From Acidihalobacter prosperus (GTDB lineage: Bacteria > Pseudomonadota > Gammaproteobacteria > DSM-5130 > Acidihalobacteraceae): 64,000 nucleotides of DNA. The position numbers and the translations under genes are program-made. Positions 17,788 to 31,593 of this stretch are shown in pieces (position 1 is the stretch's first letter; each line of letters opens with the position of its first letter). The notes below the pieces were generated by a model, which did no database searches, was not told where the DNA came from, and saw nothing but the letters and a program-made list of their open reading frames with translations. The stretch lies in NCBI RefSeq assembly GCF_000754095.2, contig NZ_JQSG02000003.1, positions 547,397 to 611,396 on the forward strand. The letters run 5' to 3'.

Positions 17788-18672
17788 ATGAACGATGACT
17801 TCTGGCCGGCGCTCGCCGCGCGCCTGGCGCGCGAGCGGGGTATCTCCGCACGAATCGAGCGCGTGCAGCCGGTACCCGGCGGCGATACCAGCCTTGCGTG
17901 GCGGTTGACGCTCTCCGGTTTGTCGTATTTCGTCAAATGCGGCCCCGCCCCTGCCCTGCAAATGTTCGCTGCCGAAGCAGAAGGGCTTGCGGCCATCAAC
18001 GCTACGGCCACGCTCCGTTGCCCGCGTCCGCTGTGGCACGGCGTCGTCGACGCCCGCGCCTGCCTGGTGCTCGAATACCTATCGCTTTCGTATCACGGCA
18101 AAGAGACCGCCCTAGGCGAACGGCTGGCGCAGCTGCACCGTCATACCGGCCCGCATTACGGCTGGCATCGCAACAATACGATCGGTGCCACACCGCAGGA
18201 CAATCGCCCCATGCGCGATTGGACGCGTTTCTGGTACGAGCGACGCCTCGCGCCGCAACTGCGAATGGCGGCGGATCATGGCGCGCCAAGGAGACTCATG
18301 GAGGCGGGCGATCGCCTGCTCGCCCGCCTGCCCGCACTGCTCGACGGTCATGCGCCGCCGGCCGCGCTGCTGCACGGTGACCTCTGGGGCGGCAATCACG
18401 CCTATGACGCCGACGGCAATCCGGTGATATTCGATCCGGCACCGTATTACGGCGACCGCGAGACTGACCTCGCCATGACCGAACTGTTCGGTGGTTTCGG
18501 CGCAAGCTTCCGCGCCGCCTACGAATCCGTCTGGCCGTTGCCGGGCGGCTATGAGAGCCGCAAGCACCTGTACAACCTCTACCACGTCCTCAATCACTAC
18601 AACCTGTTCGGTGGCGGCTATGCCGGACAGGCGCAAAGACTGATTGAAAACCTGCTGAGTCTCAACGGCTAG
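17788..18672 (+). CDS. Fructosamine/ketosamine-3-kinase family protein
   Basis: A 294-residue kinase-like protein starting at ATG 17788; upstream in-frame residues overlap the globin gene and lack similarity. Features of the FN3K/YniA family: YFVKCGP with the ATP-binding lysine, the HRHTGPHYGWHRNNTIGATPQ segment, the catalytic loop LLHGDLWGGNHAYD and the metal-binding FDPAPYYGDRETDLAM. The family phosphorylates sugar amines on glycated proteins, allowing deglycation. The C-terminal KHLYNLYHVLNHYNLFGGGY is highly typical. It converges with a short-chain dehydrogenase gene, 10 bases between stops. Confidence 0.93.
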   Translation: MNDDFWPALAARLARERGISARIERVQPVPGGDTSLAWRLTLSGLSYFVKCGPAPALQMFAAEAEGLAAINATATLRCPRPLWHGVVDARACLVLEYLSLSYHGKETALGERLAQLHRHTGPHYGWHRNNTIGATPQDNRPMRDWTRFWYERRLAPQLRMAADHGAPRRLMEAGDRLLARLPALLDGHAPPAALLHGDLWGGNHAYDADGNPVIFDPAPYYGDRETDLAMTELFGGFGASFRAAYESVWPLPGGYESRKHLYNLYHVLNHYNLFGGGYAGQAQRLIENLLSLNG

Positions 18673-18682
18673 ATTGCCACGC

Positions 18683-19363
18683 CTACCACGGCAGCTTACT
18701 GCCATCGATGTCGATAAAACGTCCGCTGTCGCGCATCTGTGCGCTTGCCACGTGCCGAAACAATTGCGCCGCACTCTGTTCCACGGACAGCGTTCCGTGC
18801 GCACCGCCCATATCCGTACGCACCCAGCCTGGATGCAGTATCAGTACCTTGATGTCATGCGGGCGCAGATCAATCGAGAGGCTCCTGAGCGCCGCGTTCA
18901 GCCCGGCCTTCGATGCGCGGTAGGGATAATGTCCCCCGGAACCATTGTCGCCGATACTGCCCATGCGGCTGGTCAGGGTCGCGATCGTTTTGAGCGCGCC
19001 GGCGTGCAGATTGGGCAGCAGCGCCTGCGCCAGGAGCAGCGGGGCAACCGTATTGACGCGCAAGGTATCCAGCAGGCCTTCGGCGTCCAGCGACCCGAAA
19101 CCGTCCACCGATGGGCCGTAGACACCCGCGTTATTGAACAGTACGTCTAGCGGGAGGCCCGACAGCGAATCGGCAAGCCGGGCCATCTGCTCCGGTTCGG
19201 CCACATCCAGCGCATGCAGGCTCAGATTGTCATCTGCAATCCGCTCCAGCTCGGCGCTGGCCTGCCGATGGCAGGCATAGACTCGCCAGCCAGCTGCGCG
19301 GTAATGCCTGGCCAAAGCCAAGCCTATGCCACGCCCGGCCCCCGTAATCAAAACACTGTGCAT
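18683..19363 (-). CDS. Short-chain dehydrogenase/reductase
   Basis: A 226-residue classical SDR. Start ATG 19363 gives MHSVLITGAGRGIGLALAR with the TGxxxGxG nucleotide motif at residues 7-14. Further family residues: NNAGVYGP, a serine in SRMGSIGD, and the catalytic Y-x-x-x-K in PYRASKAGLNAALRSLSIDL; the substrate side ends HPGWVRTDMGG. It resembles csgA/YciK-type oxidoreductases that use NAD(P)(H); the substrate is unknown. A 282-base gap, with several A/T-rich patches, separates it from the divergent secreted-protein gene. Confidence 0.92.
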   Translation of the reverse strand: MHSVLITGAGRGIGLALARHYRAAGWRVYACHRQASAELERIADDNLSLHALDVAEPEQMARLADSLSGLPLDVLFNNAGVYGPSVDGFGSLDAEGLLDTLRVNTVAPLLLAQALLPNLHAGALKTIATLTSRMGSIGDNGSGGHYPYRASKAGLNAALRSLSIDLRPHDIKVLILHPGWVRTDMGGAHGTLSVEQSAAQLFRHVASAQMRDSGRFIDIDGSKLPW

Positions 19364-19645
19364 GAATTCAAACCTCGCGACGCCGGCCATTGGTGGATTT
19401 CGCCACGCTCCTGGCCGGGAAAATATCCCGCTTAACCCTTTTAACACGGCATTCCTGGGCGGCGGGTTCCATTTCAGCCTTTGAGTCTTACGGATTACGA
19501 AAAATTCGCTTTATTTATCGCCAATACGGATTTTTCGGGAACTTTATTGCGCGTGTCTGCGTGCTTAGCCGTAACGAGACAGAGCACTGTCCGTTAGCAA
19601 ACGCATCGACGGGCTTTATCGACCGACTGAATTGGGAGAACGAAC

Positions 19646-20344
19646 ATGAAGCGTTACATCTACCTTTCCTACGCACTGCTGGGCATGACCGTTGCGGGCA
19701 TCACCGTGGCCGCCAGCCCCTTGACCGAACAGTCGCATCACAATGGGGTTCTCAAGGCCGAGTACACGCTGGCCAACCATGCCCGCCTGAAGATGGGCAT
19801 CGATCAGGCGCAGGTCACCCGCGCCAGCATCAAATACGGCACGCCCGGCCTCTTCGGTCAGAAGGACGTGAGTTACTGGATCGACCACGGCCAGCTGGTA
19901 AGCCGTTATTCGGCCCCCGGCGACACCGAGTCGAAGGCCCAGACCGTAACAAGCCCGCGCCGCCCGGGTCTCAACGTGGAACCCAGCAGCATCCGTGTCA
20001 TCCCGACCCACACGCAGGTCAATGTTGCCGGGCACATGGGCCAGGTGTATCGCATACAGGCACGCATCAATGGCCAGATGCACAGCTGGAACGCCGTGCT
20101 CGCCAAGGGCGACCAGATGCGCCGCCTGAACAAGGCCTGGAATCGTCTGGTCGGCCAACTCGGGCCGATCCAGTCTTCCGAGGAAGTGGCTACGACTTTG
20201 CTGGCGATCAATCTGCACCCCGAACTCTACGGCTATGCGCCGCTCAAGGTCGGCCACGCGGTCAAGCTCAAGCGTCTGCAGACCGATCTGTCGGTGGCGC
20301 GCATCTATCCGCCCAACACCGTCAACATGAGTATCGACGGCTAA
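19646..20344 (+). CDS. Unknown exported protein
   Basis: A 232-residue protein with a Sec-type signal (KRYIYLSYALLGMTVAGITVAAS, cut around residues 22-23). The ATG follows GGGAGAACGAAC. The mature part has no further membrane segments, no cysteines and no metal motif; it is rich in basic and polar residues with repeated beta-like stretches (VNVAGHMGQVYRIQARINGQMHSWNAV). I do not recognise a family. It is a single-gene unit: a strong terminator follows 50 bases after the stop. The upstream gap includes TTTATTTATCG and TTTTTCGGGAACTTTATTG patches, likely its promoter, though no clean -35/-10 pair was fixed. Confidence 0.7.
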   Translation: MKRYIYLSYALLGMTVAGITVAASPLTEQSHHNGVLKAEYTLANHARLKMGIDQAQVTRASIKYGTPGLFGQKDVSYWIDHGQLVSRYSAPGDTESKAQTVTSPRRPGLNVEPSSIRVIPTHTQVNVAGHMGQVYRIQARINGQMHSWNAVLAKGDQMRRLNKAWNRLVGQLGPIQSSEEVATTLLAINLHPELYGYAPLKVGHAVKLKRLQTDLSVARIYPPNTVNMSIDG

Positions 20345-20394
20345 GCCCGCACGACACGCTAGGCACAGCTCAGGCCTGAATCGGCAGGCCCTGC

Positions 20395-20431
20395 GCGGCA
20401 CGGATCCTTGCAGATCCGTGCCGCTTTTTTT
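20395..20431 (+). terminator. Rho-independent terminator
   Basis: A perfect 12-bp stem (GCGGCACGGATC / GATCCGTGCCGC) with a 6-base loop is followed immediately by seven T residues at 20425-20431. It ends transcription of the exported-protein gene that stops at 20344. Confidence 0.95.
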
Positions 20432-20742
20432 CATCGCGCAGCGACACGCACATACCGTCCCGAGAAGCGTGTCGACGGCGCTAAAGGCGCGCATACGCCG
20501 GTCATGCGCCACAGCTCCGCATCATAAGAATGACTTGAAGCGGCCGTTTGCGCGGGACATGATTACGCACTTGATCGATGGAACTTTTTTTTCGGCCGCG
20601 TCGTGTTAACAGACAAGACACATAACCGGAAACGATACCGGAGCGACCCGCGGGGACCATACCGCAGGAGACCGACCCAGGATAGCGCGTCCTATTGTGG
20701 CCTGCACAGCCCGATTGGAGACGCGCCTCGAGGATTGACGAC
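20432..20742. other. Intergenic region, no gene seen
   Basis: About 310 bases between the terminator and the glutamine-rich protein gene. No reading frame, RNA structure or riboswitch pattern was recognised. It has an A/T-rich patch (GGAACTTTTTTTTCGG, about 20580-20595), and the promoter and 5' leader of the next gene must lie here. A GAGG at about 20729-20732 precedes the ATG at 20743. Confidence 0.5.
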
Positions 20743-21156
20743 ATGCGACGCAACACCCTGGCAACCATGATGTTACTGACCGGCCTGGCACTTTCCGCCA
20801 ATGCGCAAGCCGCCGGTAGCGATCTTGACATCACCATCAACGTCGTGGGGCCCAATCAGGACGTCCAGGGCGCTATCGAGAATCACATCAGCATCCCGGC
20901 TGGCGACCATGCGCTCGTGCCGCCCCCCGGCGCCTCCGAGGCGCGTTCCGCCGCTCACGAATCGTCCGACGCAAGCGCTCAGGCCAGCGAATCCAGCCAA
21001 CAAGCCCAGGAATCCTCGCAGCAGGCTCAGGAGTCGTCGCAACAGGCTCAGGAAACGTCGCAGCAAACCCAGGAATCCTCACAGCAGGCCCAGCAGCAAG
21101 CCCAGCAGCAGGCCCAGCAGGACGCGCAGGATGCCGCCTCGCAACCGGACAATTGA
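20743..21156 (+). CDS. Exported Gln/Ser-rich heptad-repeat protein
   Basis: A 137-residue protein with a Sec signal (MRRNTLATMMLLTGLALSANAQAAG, cut near residue 23). A short globular part (DLDITINVVGPNQDVQGAIENHISIP) is followed by a proline kink and a low-complexity tail. That tail carries five consecutive copies of a seven-residue unit E-S/T-S-Q-Q-A/T-Q and then Q-Q-A-Q units, ending in DAQDAASQPDN. The tail would form a glutamine-rich, possibly helical or coiled-coil rod. Function unknown; surface or periplasmic filament-like behaviour is conceivable. An upstream in-frame start at 20695 is less likely, as it would hide the signal peptide. Confidence 0.7.
   Translation: MRRNTLATMMLLTGLALSANAQAAGSDLDITINVVGPNQDVQGAIENHISIPAGDHALVPPPGASEARSAAHESSDASAQASESSQQAQESSQQAQESSQQAQETSQQTQESSQQAQQQAQQQAQQDAQDAASQPDN
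20989..21093 (+). repeat. Five tandem 21-bp coding repeats
   Basis: Five exactly adjacent 21-bp units (starting 20989, 21010, 21031, 21052, 21073) encode E-S/T-S-Q-Q-A/T-Q each. Units differ mainly at synonymous sites (for example TCC/TCG, CAG/CAA), so the array is old enough to have diverged while the peptide was kept. Shorter CAG/GCC-type Gln-Ala units continue to about 21123. Confidence 0.9.
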
Positions 21157-21195
21157 GGTAGCGTTGCGGCTGCGCGTGACCGCCCAACCACGCGA

Positions 21196-23031
<1,836 letters not shown>

Positions 23032-23036
23032 GCGCG

Positions 23037-24413
23037 CTATTCCTTGTGCTTGGCCGGCCTGCGCCAGCCTTCTATCGTTGACTGGCGGGCGCGCGCCAGT
23101 GTGAGCTTGTCGTCGGGCGCGTCGCGCGTGATCACGGACCCCGCGCCGATGGTGGCCCCCGGGCCGACGCTCACGGGCGCCACCAGAGCGGTGTTCGAGC
23201 CTATGAACGCATGCGCGCCGATCCGCGTCCGATGCTTGTTCACGCCATCATAGTTGCAGGTGATGGTGCCGGCACCAACATTGACGCCCGCGCCGATGCT
23301 GGCATCGCCGATATAGCTCAGGTGATTGATTTTGCTGCCGCTGTCGATCTCCGCGTTCTTGATCTCCACGAAATTGCCCACATGCGCGCCAGCGGCCAGG
23401 CGCGTCCCAGGCCGCAGGCGCGCGAATGGTCCGATGCGACACCCAGCGCCGACCTCGGCGCCATCGATCACCGACTGCGCGAGCACTTCGGCCCCGCGCT
23501 CAAGACGGCAATTGCGCAATACGCAGTGGGCGCCGATGCGAACGCCGTCCGCCAGCGTGACATCGCCTTCGAAAACCGCGCCGTTGTCGATCTCGACATC
23601 GCTACCGACGTGGACATGCCCGCGGATCTCGATCGTATCGGGATTTCTCAGCAGCGCACCGGCCCGCATGAGCGCGCTCGCCCGCCTCGCGCGCAGGACG
23701 CGCTCCGCCTGTGCGAGCTGGCTTCGGTCGTTGACGCCCTGAGTTTCATCGATATCGTGGCAACGATGCGTCGCGATAGGAACGCCGTCCGCTTTCGCGA
23801 GCGCGATACAGTCGGTCAGATAGTATTCGCCCTGCGCATTGTCGCAGCCAACGCGCGACAACCAATCGGCCCAGCGCGCACAAGGCGCCGCCATGATACC
23901 GGTATTGACTTCTCGGAGTGCTTTTTGGGATTCGTCCGCGTCGCGTTCCTCGACAATGCCGACAACCGCACCGCTATCGTCGCGCACGATACGCCCGTAG
24001 CCGCTGGGGTCCGGCAACGTCACAGTGAGCAGTGCAAGCCCGTCGGAGGGGCGACTTGCCAGCAAGGCCTTCAGGGTCTGCGGACGTATCAGCGGGACGT
24101 CGCCGTAGAGCACCAGCACCACGGCGGCGGCATCGATGGCAGCGAGCGCACACTGCAATGCGTGGCCGGTGCCGAGCTGCGGCGACTGAGTTGCGGTGAC
24201 ATAATTGCCGCCCAGGGCCGCCTCCACCTGATCGGCAGCATGGCCGAGCACCACGACGGGCGGCGCCAACTCCAGCCCGCAGACGGTATCGAGTACATGC
24301 GCCAGCAAGGTCTTTTCGGCCAAGGCCTGCAAAACCTTCGGCCGGGCGGAGTGCATGCGTGTCCCTCGGCCGGCGGCCAGGATCACGGGAACTACCGGTA
24401 CATCCACGGGCAT
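23037..24413 (-). CDS. glmU: Bifunctional GlcNAc-1-P uridyltransferase / GlcN-1-P acetyltransferase
   Basis: GlmU acetylates glucosamine-1-phosphate and then transfers UMP to form UDP-GlcNAc for peptidoglycan and LPS. It is 458 residues. The N-terminal Rossmann domain has the nucleotide-binding L-A-A-G-R-G-T-R-M and the PKVLQALA loop; YGDVPLI binds the metal. The C-terminal half is a left-handed beta-helix of hexapeptide repeats (about residues 255-430, for example GAHVGNFVEIKNAEI and GVNVGAGTITCNYDG). glmS follows with a 5-base gap, and the ATP synthase operon lies upstream on the same strand, 52 bases away. Confidence 0.97.
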   Translation of the reverse strand: MPVDVPVVPVILAAGRGTRMHSARPKVLQALAEKTLLAHVLDTVCGLELAPPVVVLGHAADQVEAALGGNYVTATQSPQLGTGHALQCALAAIDAAAVVLVLYGDVPLIRPQTLKALLASRPSDGLALLTVTLPDPSGYGRIVRDDSGAVVGIVEERDADESQKALREVNTGIMAAPCARWADWLSRVGCDNAQGEYYLTDCIALAKADGVPIATHRCHDIDETQGVNDRSQLAQAERVLRARRASALMRAGALLRNPDTIEIRGHVHVGSDVEIDNGAVFEGDVTLADGVRIGAHCVLRNCRLERGAEVLAQSVIDGAEVGAGCRIGPFARLRPGTRLAAGAHVGNFVEIKNAEIDSGSKINHLSYIGDASIGAGVNVGAGTITCNYDGVNKHRTRIGAHAFIGSNTALVAPVSVGPGATIGAGSVITRDAPDDKLTLARARQSTIEGWRRPAKHKE

Positions 24414-24465
24414 CAGGTGCGATCCATCGGGCGGCAGTGGCCCGCCGGGCGCAAGCGCGTCTGGC

Positions 24466-24894
24466 TTAGCCGTGACGGCCCTGCTTGAGGTTGCGAATCA
24501 TGCGCAGACGCGCCTCGGCCTCCGCCAGTTCGGCCTGCGCGCGCGCGAAATCGATGTCGGCCTTGCGGTTCGCCATCGATGCCTCCGCACGCTCCTTGGC
24601 GGCCTTGGCCTCGGCTTCATCAAGGTCCTTCGCCCGCACCGCGCTGTCAGCCAGCACGGTCACGACGTGCGGCTGGACTTCCAGCACGCCGCCTGAAACG
24701 AAAAAATGCATCGTCTCGGCGGAACCTTCAGGCTTGACCCGGACCTCGCCGGGCTTCAGCTGAGAAAGCAGCGGGGTGTGCCTCGGCCAGATGCCGACCT
24801 CGCCCAGCGCGGCGGGTGCAAACAGATGCTCCGCCGTGCCGGAATAGATCGACTCTTCCGCGCTGACGATATTGACGTGCATGGTCATTGCCAT
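24466..24894 (-). CDS. atpC: ATP synthase epsilon subunit
   Basis: Last gene of the ATP synthase operon, 142 residues. The N-terminal beta-sandwich ([36 protein letters not shown]) and the C-terminal two-helix hairpin (from about residue 90, rich in Ala/Glu/Arg) are both present; the hairpin regulates ATP hydrolysis in bacterial enzymes. Three in-frame ATGs occur at the start (24894, 24888, 24882). It sits 20 bases after atpD. Confidence 0.95.
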   Translation of the reverse strand: MAMTMHVNIVSAEESIYSGTAEHLFAPAALGEVGIWPRHTPLLSQLKPGEVRVKPEGSAETMHFFVSGGVLEVQPHVVTVLADSAVRAKDLDEAEAKAAKERAEASMANRKADIDFARAQAELAEAEARLRMIRNLKQGRHG

Positions 24895-24914
24895 CTTGGA
24901 CCCCGATCGTCAGC

Positions 24915-26360
<1,446 letters not shown>

Positions 26361-27221
26361 TTAGACGGCCGCGGCGCCGCCGACTATTTCCGAAATCTCT
26401 TGGGTGATCGCGGCCTGGCGGGCCTTGTTGTACACCAGCTGCAGCTCGTTGATCAGCGAACCCGCGTTGTCCGAAGCGCTCTTCATGGCGACCATGCGCG
26501 AAGCCATCTCACAAGCCACGTTCTCGACCACCCCCTGGTAGACAAGCGATTCGACATAGCGCTTGAGCAATTCGTCGAGCACCTGCTTGGCCTCGGGCTC
26601 GTACAGGTAGTCCCAGTGGTGCTCAAGGCGCTCGTCCTTGATCGGCTCGATGGGCAGCAACTGAGTGATCACGGGCTTTTGCGTCATGGTATTGACGAAC
26701 TCGTTCTCGACCAGATAGAGGCGATCGATACGGCCTTCCTCGTAAGCCGAAAGCATGGCACCCACCGAACCGATCAGATCACCGAGCCTCGGTTTGTCGC
26801 CGAGGTGTGTAGTCTGAGCGACGATGTTGCCGCCGAAGCGCTTGAAGAATGAGCTTGCCTTGGCACCGATCAGGCAAAGATCGATTTCCTTGCCCTGTTG
26901 CTGCCACTCACGCATAGACGCCAGCGCACGCTTGAACAGGTTCACATTGAGGCCGCCGCACAGCCCGCGGTCCGTGGAAATCAGCACGAAGCCGACCCGC
27001 TTGACATCGCGGTTCTCCATGTACGCATGGCGGTACTCGGGATGCGCCATCGACAGATGCCCGATCACCTCGTGGATTTTCTGCGCATAGGGGCGGCTCG
27101 CCTCCATGCGCTCCTGCGCCTTGCGCATCTTGCTCGCGGCCACCATTTCCATGGCCTTGGTGATCTTCTGAGTATTCTTGATACTCTTGATCTTCGAGCG
27201 GATCTCTTTAGCGGCTGCCAT
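26361..27221 (-). CDS. atpG: ATP synthase gamma subunit
   Basis: The 286-residue central stalk. The N-terminal helix [32 protein letters not shown] and the C-terminal helix ending [19 protein letters not shown] form the coiled-coil shaft that rotates inside the alpha3beta3 head; [13 protein letters not shown] is the family signature. It lies 6 bases after atpA and 45 before atpD. Confidence 0.97.
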   Translation of the reverse strand: MAAAKEIRSKIKSIKNTQKITKAMEMVAASKMRKAQERMEASRPYAQKIHEVIGHLSMAHPEYRHAYMENRDVKRVGFVLISTDRGLCGGLNVNLFKRALASMREWQQQGKEIDLCLIGAKASSFFKRFGGNIVAQTTHLGDKPRLGDLIGSVGAMLSAYEEGRIDRLYLVENEFVNTMTQKPVITQLLPIEPIKDERLEHHWDYLYEPEAKQVLDELLKRYVESLVYQGVVENVACEMASRMVAMKSASDNAGSLINELQLVYNKARQAAITQEISEIVGGAAAV

Positions 27222-27227
27222 TGCGCG

Positions 27228-28769
27228 TTACCAGACGTTGTTGGCCTTGAAATGCTCCAGAGCCTGCTTCATCTCCGCGGCAATCTCGTCGTTGAAATCA
27301 CCCTTCTCGTTGATGCGTGCAAGCAATTCGGCCTTTTCGGACCTCAGATAGCTGTGCAGGGCCGCCTCGAAGTCGACGACCTTCTTGACGTCGACGTCAT
27401 CCAGGAAGCCTTCGTTTGCGGCGAACAGCGAGAAAGCCATCTCCCCGATCGACAACGGCTGATACTGCTTCTGCTTCATAAGCTCGGTGACGCGCTGGCC
27501 GCGCTCAAGCTGCTTGCGCGTGAAGTCGTCCAGATCCGAGGCGAACTGCGAGAAAGCCGCCAGCTCACGATACTGCGCCAGCGCCAGACGCACGCCGCCG
27601 CCCAGCTTCTTGATGATCTTGGTCTGCGCCGCACCGCCCACGCGCGAAACCGAGAGGCCCGCGTTAATCGCCGGACGGATACCGGAGTTGAACAGGTCCG
27701 TTTCCAGGAAAATCTGGCCGTCGGTGATCGAGATCACGTTGGTCGGCACGAAGGCGGACACGTCGCCGGCCTGGGTTTCAATGATCGGCAACGCCGTCAA
27801 CGAGCCGGTCTTACCCTTGACCTTGCCACCGGTAAACGCCTCGACATAGTCGGCATTGACGCGCGAGGCGCGCTCCAGCAGACGCGAGTGCAGGTAGAAC
27901 ACGTCACCGGGATAGGCTTCGCGGCCCGGCGGGCGACGCAGCAGCAGCGACACCTGTCGGTAGGCCCAGGCCTGCTTGGTCAAATCGTCGTACACGATGA
28001 GCGCGTCTTCGCCGCGGTCGCGGAAGTACTCGCCCATGGCGCAGCCCGCGTAAGGCGCAATGTACTGCATGGCTGCTGAATCGGCGGCGGCGGCGGCGAC
28101 GATGATGGTGTGTTCGAGCGCGCCGTGCTCTTCCAGTTTACGCACCACGTTGGCAATCGAGGAGGCTTTCTGACCGACCGCCACGTAGATGCACTTAACG
28201 CCGGTGCCTTTCTGGTTGATGATCGCATCGACGGCCACCGCGGTTTTGCCGGTCTGGCGGTCGCCAATGATCAATTCGCGCTGGCCGCGACCGACCGGCA
28301 CCATGGCGTCGATGGCCTTGATGCCCATCTGCACCGGCTGGTCGACCGATTGGCGCTCGATCACGCCGGGCGCAATCTTTTCGATCGGCGAGGTCCCGTC
28401 CGATTCGATCGGACCCTTGCCGTCAAGGGGATTGCCCAGCGAGTCCACGACGCGGCCCAGAAGGCCGGGGCCGACCGGCACCTCGAGGATACGCCCAGTG
28501 CACTTGGCGGCGTCGCCCTCGCTGATGTGCTTGTAGTCACCCAACACCACGGCACCCACCGAATCGCGCTCCAGATTGAGCGCGAGGCCGTAGGTCTCGC
28601 CGGGGAACTCGATCATCTCGCCCGCCATCACGTCTGACAGACCATGAATGCGCACGATGCCGTCGGAAAGGCTGACCACCGTACCTTCGGTGCGGGCCTC
28701 CGCCACGGACTCGAAATCCTTGATGCGCTTTTTGATGAGATCGCTGATTTCAGTCGGATTGAGTTGCAT
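27228..28769 (-). CDS. atpA: ATP synthase alpha subunit
   Basis: A 513-residue nucleotide-binding, non-catalytic F1 subunit. It has the N-terminal crown, the P-loop [15 protein letters not shown] near residue 170, the [41 protein letters not shown] segment (with arginine finger context at [11 protein letters not shown]), and the helical C-terminus. The length equals that of E. coli AtpA. It lies 14 bases after atpH. Confidence 0.98.
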   Translation of the reverse strand: MQLNPTEISDLIKKRIKDFESVAEARTEGTVVSLSDGIVRIHGLSDVMAGEMIEFPGETYGLALNLERDSVGAVVLGDYKHISEGDAAKCTGRILEVPVGPGLLGRVVDSLGNPLDGKGPIESDGTSPIEKIAPGVIERQSVDQPVQMGIKAIDAMVPVGRGQRELIIGDRQTGKTAVAVDAIINQKGTGVKCIYVAVGQKASSIANVVRKLEEHGALEHTIIVAAAAADSAAMQYIAPYAGCAMGEYFRDRGEDALIVYDDLTKQAWAYRQVSLLLRRPPGREAYPGDVFYLHSRLLERASRVNADYVEAFTGGKVKGKTGSLTALPIIETQAGDVSAFVPTNVISITDGQIFLETDLFNSGIRPAINAGLSVSRVGGAAQTKIIKKLGGGVRLALAQYRELAAFSQFASDLDDFTRKQLERGQRVTELMKQKQYQPLSIGEMAFSLFAANEGFLDDVDVKKVVDFEAALHSYLRSEKAELLARINEKGDFNDEIAAEMKQALEHFKANNVW

Positions 28770-28783
28770 CTCTTAAATTCCTC

Positions 28784-29320
28784 TTAGCGGCTCATGGCCC
28801 GGGCCATCTGCCCGAGACGTCCTTTGAGTGAGCCATCGATGACCAGATCGCCTGCGTGTACGACAACGCCCGCCAGCAGTTCGGGATCCTCGCGCGTGCT
28901 GAGATTCACGTTCTTGCCCAGCCGCCGCTTGAGCGCCGCCACCAGCGAATCCCGCTGCTTTTCGTCCAGCGGAAAGGCGCTGATCGCCTCGGCCTCGACC
29001 GTGCCTTCCGCGGCATCGCGAAGCGACTCGAAGCAGGCGGCCAACTCGCCGGCTGCCTGCAGACGGCGGTTTTCGGCCAGCAGGCGCACTAGGTTGGACG
29101 ACTCAGCATCAAATACGTCACCGCCGGCATCGATGATGATCTGTGCCTGGACCAATGGCGGCACACGCGGGTCTAGGATCAGCGTCTGCACGTCGGGCAG
29201 GCGCACCAGCTCGGCCAAGGTGTCGACGGCCTTTTTCCAGGCATCGACGCGTTGCGAGGACTGCGCCAGCTCGAAAACCGCCCTGGCGTAGGGTCGGGCG
29301 TAGGTGATCTGCTCGGACAT
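28784..29320 (-). CDS. atpH: ATP synthase delta subunit
   Basis: A 178-residue peripheral-stalk subunit joining the b subunit to the top of F1 through the alpha N-termini. The N-terminal ARPYARAVFELAQ and the C-terminal signature DPELLAGVVVHAGDLVIDGSLKGRLGQM are family marks. It lies between atpF (14-base gap) and atpA (14-base gap). Confidence 0.96.
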   Translation of the reverse strand: MSEQITYARPYARAVFELAQSSQRVDAWKKAVDTLAELVRLPDVQTLILDPRVPPLVQAQIIIDAGGDVFDAESSNLVRLLAENRRLQAAGELAACFESLRDAAEGTVEAEAISAFPLDEKQRDSLVAALKRRLGKNVNLSTREDPELLAGVVVHAGDLVIDGSLKGRLGQMARAMSR

Positions 29321-29334
29321 AGTACGGGTCTCCG

Positions 29335-29805
29335 TCAGATCTGGCCGACGAGATCGTCGAGCGCCTGCTCGTGTACCTTGGCGTCGACCTCACGCACCAG
29401 CACACGGCCGGCGCCTTCGACGGCCAGGGTAACGACCTGACCACGCAACTGCTGCCGTGCCCTGGCGATCTCCTGGTTGAGCTCGGCTTCTGCAGCCGCC
29501 TTGATTCGATCGCTCTCGGCGGTAGCCGCATTCTTGGCCTCGTCGATGATCTCGGCGCTGCGCTTTTGCGCCTGCGCAATGATCTCAGCGGCCTGCGCCT
29601 TGGCTTCGCGTAAACGTTCCTCGGCACGCTGCTCGGCAAGTTCGTGTTCGCGACGCCCGCGTTCGGCGGCCGCAAGACCTTCCGCGATGCGGCTCTTGCG
29701 ATCCTCCAGCATGCGCGTCATCGGCCCCCACAGGGTCGCCTTGACGAACCATACCAGCAACCCGAACGTCAGGATCTGGGCAAAAAGTGTTGCGGTAATA
29801 CTCAC
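29335..29805 (-). CDS. atpF: ATP synthase b subunit
   Basis: A 156-residue peripheral-stalk subunit with one N-terminal membrane helix (TATLFAQILTFGLLVWFVKATLWGP) followed by a long charged coiled coil rich in Ala/Glu/Lys/Arg. The length is that of E. coli AtpF. A single b gene (no b' gene) indicates a homodimeric stalk. Confidence 0.96.
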   Translation of the reverse strand: MSITATLFAQILTFGLLVWFVKATLWGPMTRMLEDRKSRIAEGLAAAERGRREHELAEQRAEERLREAKAQAAEIIAQAQKRSAEIIDEAKNAATAESDRIKAAAEAELNQEIARARQQLRGQVVTLAVEGAGRVLVREVDAKVHEQALDDLVGQI

Positions 29806-29843
29806 GGTAGCCCCCCGGTCTGCAGGCTGGGTTTATCGGAAGA

Positions 29844-30176
<333 letters not shown>

Positions 30177-30202
30177 TCAATGGCTAGGTTAAAAGAACGT
30201 TC

Positions 30203-31138
<936 letters not shown>

Positions 31139-31495
31139 TCAGCGGCCGTTCGCACGCATGCTTATCAAGATGTATGCGGCCTGCGCACCTACAAAAGTGC
31201 CTATCAGCGGGAGGGGAGCGAGCTTGAACCAGCCCAGCCCTATCGCCAGCGCCGCCAGAACGAACACAAAGCGTAGAACAGCGCTGAGATAAAGTTGCGC
31301 CATTCCGCGCTGGGCGCTGACCGAAACCGCCGCTTCGACGCGCTCGATGCGGCGTACCAGCATCAAAGTATTGGCCAAGGCCACCGCGCCGCCATAGAGC
31401 GCGGCCTCGATACCATGTTGTCCTTTTGCGTAAGCGGCTAATCCTACCCCGATCAGCACCAATCCGGCCTGAAACATCAAGATTGCGCTGCGCAT
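31139..31495 (-). CDS. atpI: ATP synthase accessory protein AtpI
   Basis: First gene of the atpIBEFHAGDC operon, 118 residues with four hydrophobic helices (for example FQAGLVLIGVGLAAYA and FVGAQAAYILISM) and the AtpI charged loop RRIERVEA between helices 2 and 3. AtpI is thought to help assemble the c ring and may supply Mg2+; it is not essential. A strong sigma70-type promoter lies 58-86 bases before its ATG. Confidence 0.9.
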   Translation of the reverse strand: MRSAILMFQAGLVLIGVGLAAYAKGQHGIEAALYGGAVALANTLMLVRRIERVEAAVSVSAQRGMAQLYLSAVLRFVFVLAALAIGLGWFKLAPLPLIGTFVGAQAAYILISMRANGR

Positions 31496-31552
31496 ACCGC
31501 CCTCTTCGACCGGAAGGGCCCCGGGGCCTCCCCCCGTACATGCCCGCGGCGC

Positions 31553-31581
31553 AGTATAGAGAGTCGCCCTGACAGCGTCAA
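31553..31581 (-). promoter_or_regulatory. Sigma70-type promoter of the atp operon
   Basis: Read on the minus strand: -35 TTGACG (31576-31581), a 17-bp spacer, and -10 TATACT (31553-31558), each five of six to the consensus. Transcription would start near 31546 and give a leader of about 50 bases before atpI. That leader contains a perfect 12-bp palindrome GGCCCCGGGGCC at 31517-31528. Confidence 0.8.
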
Positions 31582-31593
31582 CCGAACACCTAA

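Noticed and set aside
20989-21093. Tandem repeats as a CRISPR array
   Set aside because: Units are exactly adjacent, have no spacers and are in frame within a protein.
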